Shown piece after piece: positions 1 to 4,626 of a stretch of DNA of 7,347 bases. The stretch is from an uncultured Lachnospiraceae bacterium (GTDB lineage: Bacteria; Bacillota; Clostridia; Lachnospirales; Lachnospiraceae), in NCBI GenBank assembly GCA_947175845.1, contig CAMWOK010000146.1:1-7347 (forward strand), written 5' to 3'. How positions within the stretch are numbered: the stretch's first letter is position 1; each line of letters opens with the position of its first letter. Under the pieces are notes generated by a model that saw nothing but the letters and a program-made list of their open reading frames with translations, was not told the DNA's origin and ran no database searches. Made by a program: the position numbers and the translations under genes.

Positions 1-675
1 CCCCCCCCAGACCTACACACGGAGTATCGCCGGCAGCGCCAGATCGGCATACGTGCACTGTACAAGGCAGACGGCTCCATGATGTATGACGCGATCATTC
101 CGGCGATGTTGTCAACACTGCCGGATATCCTGATCGGCATCGTCATCATTCTGGTGCTCTCGGCTTCCATGTCGACGCTCTCCTCGCTGGTGCTGACCTC
201 GGCCTCGACGCTGACGCTCGACTTTATCAAGGGAACGATTGTGAAGGACATGGACGATAAAAAGCAGCTGTTCTACATACGCATTCTGATCGTATTTTTT
301 ATCGGGATCTCTGTCGTGCTTGCGCTCAATCCGCCGACTTTTATCGCACAGCTCATGGGTATTTCATGGGGGGCACTCGCGGGCGCATTTCTCGCACCGT
401 TTTTGTATGGGCTGTACTGGAAAGGCGTCACCAGAGCCGGTGTCTGGGCAAGCTTTCTCTGCGGTGTCGGCATCACAGTGTCAAACATGTTTATTAAATT
501 TATTGCCTCGCCGATCAACGCGGGCGCAGCTGCCATGATTACAGGGCTGATCGTCACTCCGGTCGTAAGCCTGCTCACCCCGAAAATCAACTCCGCGCTT
601 GTGGACAAAATCTTTCAGTGTTATAACAACACTGCGAATGTGTCCAGCAAGGAGTACCTGAAGGAAGAGGATTAA
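1..675 (+). CDS. Sodium:solute symporter (SSS family), C-terminal part, 5' end outside the window
   Basis: An inner-membrane Na+-coupled transporter; the substrate cannot be told from this fragment. The frame is open from base 1 to a TAA at 673-675 (224 residues), so the ATG codons at 76-81 are internal. Residues 27-76 carry the best family signature: an IIPAML..LPD stretch, then a hydrophobic helix running into LSASMSTLSSLVLTSAS and LDF, the SSS helix whose MST segment matches the Na+-site Ser/Thr region of PutP-like proteins. Three or four further hydrophobic segments follow (roughly residues 90-112, 116-140, 146-170 and 173-193), then a charged tail ending KEEDstop. The first 20 or so residues (P-rich, then R/Q-rich) do not read like the family and lie against a run of eight C, so an assembly edge or a frameshift there is possible. 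It converges on the TauE-like gene and appears unrelated to the flagellar genes. Confidence 0.85.
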   Translation, partial: PPPDLHTEYRRQRQIGIRALYKADGSMMYDAIIPAMLSTLPDILIGIVIILVLSASMSTLSSLVLTSASTLTLDFIKGTIVKDMDDKKQLFYIRILIVFFIGISVVLALNPPTFIAQLMGISWGALAGAFLAPFLYGLYWKGVTRAGVWASFLCGVGITVSNMFIKFIASPINAGAAAMITGLIVTPVVSLLTPKINSALVDKIFQCYNNTANVSSKEYLKEED

Positions 676-790
676 TATAATCCACACGAGATACCTGAAT
701 GTTTTGCGCAGAATATTTTCTGAGAGTGCTGCTTTAGAAAAACAGGCAAGCGAAACATAGGGTTATTTAATGCAGGTTATACCCACGATA

Positions 791-828
791 AAAGGAACTG
801 TTCGCTATAACTGAGCAGTTCCTTTTTT
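791..828 (+). terminator. Intrinsic terminator between convergent genes
   Basis: AAAGGAACTG (791-800) pairs with CAGTTCCTTT (816-825). The stem extends inward by three more pairs, including one G-T, leaving a loop of about nine bases. A run of six T follows at 823-828, which favours termination of the + strand symporter. On the minus strand the hairpin is followed by a short T-rich stretch, so it may also serve the converging exporter gene, whose stop codon is only 25 bases away. The rest of the 676-852 gap shows nothing else I can name. Confidence 0.8.
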
Positions 829-852
829 GCTTTCCCATCCGTTTTACAGTTT

Positions 853-1623
853 TTATTTTGTTGTCAGGTTCACGACGAGAATCGCCGCCCCAAGAACTGC
901 GAGCACCACACCTGTCGCCCTGTTGAGCGTCACAGCGCTCGCCCTGTTCGCAAACTTTGCGGCGATCCGGGCCCACAGCAGCGTAGACAACACGCAGAAA
1001 ACAAGACACCAGATATCCGGCATTCCACCGATTGCAAAGTGACTGACAGAACCTGTCAGCGCTGTAAAGGTCATTATAAACACGCTTGTCCCGACTGCCG
1101 TTTTCAGCTCATAGCCCAACACGCCTGTCAGTATAAGCAGCATCATCATTCCACCGCCTGCACCGATAAATCCACAGATAAAGCCAACTATGGAGCCACT
1201 GACAATCGACTGGACAAGCCGCTTCTTTGCATCGACTGCCGCCATGGACTCCTTCGTCGCCATGACCGGTTTTACTATAAACTTAATGCCGAGCAGCAAT
1301 GTCATAAACACGGAGAAACTGCCCATTGTGGTATTGGGAACCATACTTGCTATCCAGCTGCCAAACAGTGTGAACAGCAGTACTGTGACCATCATGACAA
1401 CTCCATTCTGGATGTCGAGGTTTTTATTTTTTCCAAAGGTGTATGCACTCACCGCACTCGCCAGCACATCGCTCGCAAGTGCAATACCGACCGCCTCATA
1501 CGCCGGCATTCCCAGAAACGTAATCAGCATCGGACTGATGACCGCCGCTGCACTCATCCCCGCAAAACCAGTCCCAAGCCCGGCTCCGATTCCCGCGATA
1601 AAGCAGATAAACAATTTAAACAT
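853..1623 (-). CDS. Sulfite exporter TauE/SafE family (TSUP) membrane protein
   Basis: Predicted 256-residue inner-membrane permease of the TSUP family, whose members move sulfite, sulfonates or related small anions; the substrate here is unknown. The family's two-fold internal repeat is visible. The N-terminal half has GAGLGTGFAGMSAAAVISP (residues 13-31) followed by a helix with ..AYEAVGIALASD. The second half has GFICGFIGAGGGMMML (147-162), then GYELKTAVGTSVFIM and SHFAIGGMPD. About eight hydrophobic segments cover the chain and the length is normal. I chose the ATG at 1623 because AAGGAGG lies about nine bases upstream; a longer reading back to 1770 would translate that ribosome binding site as EGG and add a non-hydrophobic leader. 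It follows the flagellin gene in the same direction, but a terminator and its own candidate promoter separate them, so it is probably independent of motility. Confidence 0.9.
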   Translation of the reverse strand: MFKLFICFIAGIGAGLGTGFAGMSAAAVISPMLITFLGMPAYEAVGIALASDVLASAVSAYTFGKNKNLDIQNGVVMMVTVLLFTLFGSWIASMVPNTTMGSFSVFMTLLLGIKFIVKPVMATKESMAAVDAKKRLVQSIVSGSIVGFICGFIGAGGGMMMLLILTGVLGYELKTAVGTSVFIMTFTALTGSVSHFAIGGMPDIWCLVFCVLSTLLWARIAAKFANRASAVTLNRATGVVLAVLGAAILVVNLTTK

Positions 1624-1651
1624 GGCGTTTCCTCCTTCAACTATAGAGAGC

Positions 1652-1680
1652 ATTGTACTATCCCTGCCGCCATCTGAAAA
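1652..1680 (-). promoter_or_regulatory. Candidate housekeeping (sigma-A) promoter of the TSUP gene
   Basis: On the minus strand TTTTCA (1680-1675, four of six matches to the -35 consensus) is followed by 17 bases and TACAAT (1657-1652, five of six matches to the -10 consensus). A start near 1645 would give a leader of about 22 bases that contains the AAGGAGG. The -35 element overlaps the end of the preceding flagellin terminator, so the two signals are packed together. This is a pattern match only. Confidence 0.4.
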
Positions 1681-1709
1681 GACCGCCGGTGTACGCCGAG
1701 CGGTCTTTT
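1677..1709 (-). terminator. Intrinsic terminator downstream of the long flagellin gene
   Basis: AAAAGACCGC (1677-1686) pairs with GCGGTCTTTT (1700-1709), a 10-bp stem with a further CGG/CCG pairing inside it. Read on the minus strand it lies about 65 bases past the flagellin stop codon and ends in TTTT, although those T bases are inside the stem and the following bases are not T-rich. The symmetry means it could also work on the + strand, where no gene needs it. Confidence 0.6.
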
Positions 1710-1772
1710 CGTGTATATCAGTTTGGTTAGAGTGATACCGTAAATCAATGTAAACTGCTAATTCATGCAATG

Positions 1773-3665
1773 TTACTGCAGGAGGGAAAGTACTCCCTGA
1801 TTTGCCTGATTCGCCTGTGCCAGGATGGACTGGCCAGCCTGCATAAGCACCTGCGTGTTTGCATAGGAAACCATCTCCTCTGCCATATCTGTATCACGGA
1901 TGTTAGCCTCAGCTGCTGTCGTGTTCTCAATGATATTGTCGAGGTTGTTGATCGTGTGATCCAGTCTGTTCTGAGCAGCACCGAGAAGGGATCTCTGTGT
2001 GGACACGATTCTCAATGCATCTGTGACAGCGTCAAGCGCGTATGTCGCACCGTTTCCGGTCTTATCCTTAACATTCAGTCCCTGAAGCCCCAGCCCCTTT
2101 GTCGTGATGGTACGGATATCGATCGTAACCTTGTTGGTAAGGTCTGCGTCTGCACCGACATGAAGGTTAAATGCCAGCGGGGAGTCAATCTCCACCTTGC
2201 CGTGTGTGATCTCGAACGTGCCGTCATGGTTGTTCTTTACTGTTGACTGCATTCCTGCGTCTGCACCGATGTCAGATGCTTTCTTAATCTCCTCCGCCAT
2301 CATGTCATATGCTCTGTTGAGGGAGATATCCTTGGAGGATGTCGCTGCTGTTGGAATTGTATAATAATTTGCACCATCCACCTCAATCCATTGTCCCTCT
2401 TTAATAAGCGCTGCAATATCATCCGCTGTCATATCTGATGGACTTGCTCCGACAGCAGGCGTTGAAGGTCCTACTGTATATTCCTTACCTGTAGCATCGT
2501 TTGAATTCTTATGGATTTTTATGGTTACTCCATCAGCCTGAGCTTTAATTACTTTCTGAAGTGCCTCTACAGTTACAATACCTGTACTTTTTGCATCTTC
2601 AGTATTTTGAATGGAATCTGTTTCTCCTGTTTCTTTCTTAGTATATATGTCCCCCGCTTTAGGTACATATGCAGTATCGTAAATATCGCTTCCTACCGTC
2701 TTGTAAAATCCACTTGCATCATGAGGTACTCCTGATAGATACTTATTCTTAGTCACATCAACATATGTGTATTCTACGCCAGACTCATCCACAATGGTAT
2801 CACCTGCGGCCCATGTAGCTGCTGCAGCCGTAACACCTGCATCTGCTCCCTCAAACGCAACACCATTTTTGCCGACAAGTGTCTTGGATTTTCCTTCTGG
2901 AGTTGTATACACAGCACCTTCTGTAATCGTTACTTTAAGTTTCGTTCCAGACGAATCCAAAACATTAATACCTGCTGCAGCACTGACATCACCTTGATCC
3001 CCGTCTATCGTATATGTAACGCCATTCTGAGTAATCTTATCGCCATCCTTAACTGCAAATCCATCCATCGACGCATAATCTGTCGTCCTGGTAGGACCTG
3101 CAATATTGTATTCTTCGCTGCCGATCTTAACTGTATCGCCAACCTTCAACGGATCTGCCACAAACTTGGATTTGCCAACGCCTGCCTCTGTGAGTGTGCC
3201 CTTAAGTCCCGCGTCATGCGCTTCGAGTGTCTGCACCTCGGTCTGGCCATTGCCATTCAGGAGGTATATCTCATTGAATTTGGTTGTCTGTGCGATTCTG
3301 TCAATCTCTGTCTCGAGCTGTTCGATCTCGTCCTGGATATATCCGCGGTCAGACTCAGAGTTTGTTCCGTTTGCAGCCTGCACACACAACTCGTTCATTC
3401 TCTGGAGCATATCATGTACTTCTGCAAGTGCGCCCTCTGCGGTCTGTACTGCGCTGACGCCATCCTCAGCGTTTGCGGATGCCTTTGTCAGTCCACGAAC
3501 CTGCTTTCTCATCTTCTCGGAGATCGCAAGTCCTGCCGCGTCATCTGCTGCACGGTTGATCTTGTAACCGCTGGAAAGTTTCTCTGTCGAGCCGGATGCT
3601 GACTTCGTTGTGATGCCAAGCATTCTGTTTGCATTCATTGCCTGGAGATTGTGTTTTACTACCAT
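1773..3665 (-). CDS. fliC: Flagellin, major filament protein with a large variable central region
   Basis: Predicted 630-residue flagellin, exported through the flagellar secretion channel and polymerised into the filament. The N-terminal D0/D1 region (about 1-140) contains EKLSSGYKINRAADDAAGLA (28-47) and LQRMNELCVQAANGT (87-101). The C-terminal D1/D0 region (about 500-630) contains LGAAQNRLDHTINNLDN and ILAQANQANQGVLSLLQ. The D1 positions corresponding to the TLR5 contact region of Salmonella FliC (QR..EL and QNR) are kept. Residues about 141-500 form the variable surface part, with recurring GD.I...G..Y.I units (176-190, 208-222, 288-302, 424-437) that suggest beta-hairpins. The only cysteine is C94. 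The start is fixed by AAGGAGG at 3675-3681, nine bases before the ATG. A sigma-28 promoter lies about 180 bases upstream and a terminator follows. The middle of the gene is clearly more AT-rich than its ends. It is about three quarters identical to the neighbouring flagellinolysin over the first 138 residues. Confidence 0.96.
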   Translation of the reverse strand: MVVKHNLQAMNANRMLGITTKSASGSTEKLSSGYKINRAADDAAGLAISEKMRKQVRGLTKASANAEDGVSAVQTAEGALAEVHDMLQRMNELCVQAANGTNSESDRGYIQDEIEQLETEIDRIAQTTKFNEIYLLNGNGQTEVQTLEAHDAGLKGTLTEAGVGKSKFVADPLKVGDTVKIGSEEYNIAGPTRTTDYASMDGFAVKDGDKITQNGVTYTIDGDQGDVSAAAGINVLDSSGTKLKVTITEGAVYTTPEGKSKTLVGKNGVAFEGADAGVTAAAATWAAGDTIVDESGVEYTYVDVTKNKYLSGVPHDASGFYKTVGSDIYDTAYVPKAGDIYTKKETGETDSIQNTEDAKSTGIVTVEALQKVIKAQADGVTIKIHKNSNDATGKEYTVGPSTPAVGASPSDMTADDIAALIKEGQWIEVDGANYYTIPTAATSSKDISLNRAYDMMAEEIKKASDIGADAGMQSTVKNNHDGTFEITHGKVEIDSPLAFNLHVGADADLTNKVTIDIRTITTKGLGLQGLNVKDKTGNGATYALDAVTDALRIVSTQRSLLGAAQNRLDHTINNLDNIIENTTAAEANIRDTDMAEEMVSYANTQVLMQAGQSILAQANQANQGVLSLLQ

Positions 3666-3838
3666 ATCTTTTTTCCTCCTTCATTTAAGCCCGGGACTTC
3701 CCTTTCTCCAAGCAGCTTTGTGAAACTGAATTATATGTTGTGCGCCTGGAACCGTATCTATGTTCCCTCAGTATACTCCCCTGTATGCACACTTAAATTA
3801 TATTAATTTTTTATTATTTTAATTGTAAATCCGTTTAC
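3666..3838 (-). promoter_or_regulatory. 5' leader of the long flagellin mRNA
   Basis: If transcription starts about seven bases past the sigma-28 -10 element, the mRNA has an untranslated leader of about 170 nt. It holds a small hairpin, GGAAC/GTTCC with a nine-base loop (3748-3766), and several GGA triplets, one of them inside the Shine-Dalgarno AAGGAGG. In Bacillus the flagellin leader is bound by CsrA at GGA sites overlapping the ribosome binding site, with FliW as antagonist. A similar arrangement here is inference only; neither csrA nor fliW is in the window. The upstream part is very AT-rich, and weak sigma-A-like hexamers in it cannot be trusted. Confidence 0.35.
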
Positions 3839-3845
3839 AGTATAT

Positions 3846-3872
3846 ATATCGGACGAATTTTCTGAAAATTTA
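3846..3872 (-). promoter_or_regulatory. Sigma-28 (FliA/SigD) promoter of the long flagellin
   Basis: On the minus strand TAAA (3872-3869) is followed by exactly 15 bases and TCCGATAT (3853-3846). The Bacillus SigD consensus is TAAA-N15-GCCGATAT, so the -35 is perfect and the -10 matches seven of eight. This is the expected class-3 promoter for a filament gene. The surrounding stretch 3782-3960 is AT-rich, has no open frame worth reporting, and holds nothing else I recognise. Confidence 0.85.
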
Positions 3873-3971
3873 TAGATTGACATATCTTTTTTCGATAATT
3901 TATTGAAATAACTTATTGCGATAAACAATTCCCATAATCTGTTTACATGCCGGCACAGAAACCCTGCACGC

Positions 3972-4002
3972 AAAAAGCCGGTTCTGTCAGCGAACCGGCT
4001 TT
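3972..4002 (-). terminator. Intrinsic terminator of the mini-flagellin gene
   Basis: AAAGCCGGTTC (3974-3984) and GAACCGGCTTT (3992-4002) form a perfect 11-bp stem with a seven-base loop. Read on the minus strand it sits 11 bases past the stop codon and ends in five T (three of them in the stem). It isolates the mini-flagellin from the long flagellin transcript. Confidence 0.88.
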
Positions 4003-4012
4003 GATATTACTG

Positions 4013-4357
4013 CTAATCTAAAAGATTTGAAACAACTGCTGTCGTCTGGTTTGCCTGAGCAAGCATCGAATCGTCTGCATTCTCCAAGATGCGGCGGTTT
4101 GCCTCCCGAATCATCTCATCCGCCTTTGTCACATCTGCCGCTGCGCTTGCCGCTGCATTGATGTTCTCAAGAACAGAATCTGAGATATCGCCGGCCTTTG
4201 CCTGAATCTGAAGGGATGCTGCGTCGGAAGAAATCTCTGTCATCTTCTGTCCTGTCGCCAGCCTGTTTTCTTTTGCCGCTATCTTTGCAGCGTACGCTTC
4301 ACTTGCGTCCTTTGTCCTCTTGATGGCACCATACGTCAGATTGCTCTTAATTTCCAT
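4013..4357 (-). CDS. Mini-flagellin: D0-only flagellin-like protein (114 aa), function unknown
   Basis: I do not recognise a named family. The chain is almost all helix-forming and matches the two ends of flagellin joined directly. Residues 33-54 align without gaps to residues 30-51 of the long flagellin (9 of 22 identical: L..G.K, then D-A-A.L.I..K). Residues 79-114 align without gaps to its last 36 residues (17 of 36 identical, including MLAQANQ and the final LL). The start MEIKSNL also resembles MVVKHNL. Only about 25 residues link the two parts, so D1, D2 and D3 are absent; flagellins usually have at least about 250 residues. It has no signal peptide or membrane segment and no cysteine. 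AAGGAGG at 4365-4371, seven bases before the ATG, plus its own promoter and terminator, argue that it is a real gene and not a remnant. It might be exported as a minor filament component, or compete for a flagellin chaperone such as FliS, which binds the C-terminal D0; both are guesses. Confidence 0.85.
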   Translation of the reverse strand: MEIKSNLTYGAIKRTKDASEAYAAKIAAKENRLATGQKMTEISSDAASLQIQAKAGDISDSVLENINAAASAAADVTKADEMIREANRRILENADDSMLAQANQTTAVVSNLLD

Positions 4358-4404
4358 ACTTATACCTCCTTGTGAAAAATACTATTCCTTTATATTCATC
4401 TTGA

Positions 4405-4556
4405 TGACATGATATATATTATGTCACCCTCTTGACAGTTTCTATTGTAACCGAATTGTCAGACTATGTCAACTAATTATTTCAAATTTTATGTAAATTT
4501 ATTTGTATTCAGACAATTCTGCATATTTTCTCTGTTTTGACAAAGTAATTCTGTCA
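4405..4556. promoter_or_regulatory. Cluster of seven TGACA/TGTCA motifs, possible operator region
   Basis: TGACA occurs on the + strand at 4405-4409, 4433-4437 and 4538-4542, and its reverse complement TGTCA at 4422-4426, 4457-4461, 4467-4471 and 4552-4556. Seven hits in about 150 bases is far above the fraction of one expected by chance. The pair at 4405-4426 forms an inverted repeat (TGACAT...ATGTCA with a TATA-rich centre) between the predicted transcription start and the ribosome binding site of the mini-flagellin gene, a usual place for a repressor site. The copy at 4467-4471 is part of the -35 box. The regulator is unknown. The rest of 4373-4561 is AT-rich without a gene. Confidence 0.4.
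4444..4472 (-). promoter_or_regulatory. Sigma-A promoter of the mini-flagellin gene
   Basis: On the minus strand a perfect TTGACA (4472-4467) is followed by 17 bases and TACAAT (4449-4444), five of six matches to the -10 consensus. A start near 4437 gives a leader of about 80 nt. No TAAA-N15-GCCGATAT type sigma-28 site was found upstream of this gene, unlike the long flagellin. Confidence 0.75.
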
Positions 4557-4561
4557 GCTTC

Positions 4562-4600
4562 AATAAAAGGGAGCCTATGCCTCCGCATAAACTCCCTTTT
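4562..4600 (-). terminator. Intrinsic terminator of the flagellinolysin gene
   Basis: AAAAGGGAG (4565-4573) pairs with CTCCCTTTT (4592-4600), and TATGC/GCATA pairs inside it around a four-base loop. On the minus strand the hairpin lies 26 bases past the flagellinolysin stop codon and runs into TTTTATT. T bases also follow on the + strand, so it could act both ways. Confidence 0.82.
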
Positions 4601-4626
4601 TCATTTCATTATCTATTCAGCAAAAA

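Noticed and set aside
1039..1677. A 212-residue + strand frame rich in Cys and His with zinc-ribbon-like CxxC spacings
   Set aside because: It is antisense to the TSUP gene, whose family motifs and ribosome binding site are clear. The Cys/His content is the reverse complement of Ala/Gly/Met-rich membrane codons.
1624..1770. A 49-residue N-terminal extension of the TSUP protein
   Set aside because: The extension would run through the preceding terminator hairpin, the candidate promoter and the AAGGAGG, and it shows no membrane or signal character.
2994..3602. A 202-residue Cys-rich + strand frame
   Set aside because: It is antisense to the highly conserved D0/D1 part of the flagellin gene and lacks a plausible ribosome binding site.
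3782..3960. AT-rich gap as an origin, attachment site or mobile element remnant
   Set aside because: There are no direct or inverted repeats of useful length, no DnaA-box cluster and no transposase fragment; it is explained as flagellin promoter DNA.
4013..4357. Mini-flagellin as a pseudogene or deletion product of a full flagellin
   Set aside because: Both ends are intact and ungapped, the frame is open, and it has its own ribosome binding site, promoter and terminator. Its sequence differs strongly from both neighbours, so it is not a recent internal deletion.
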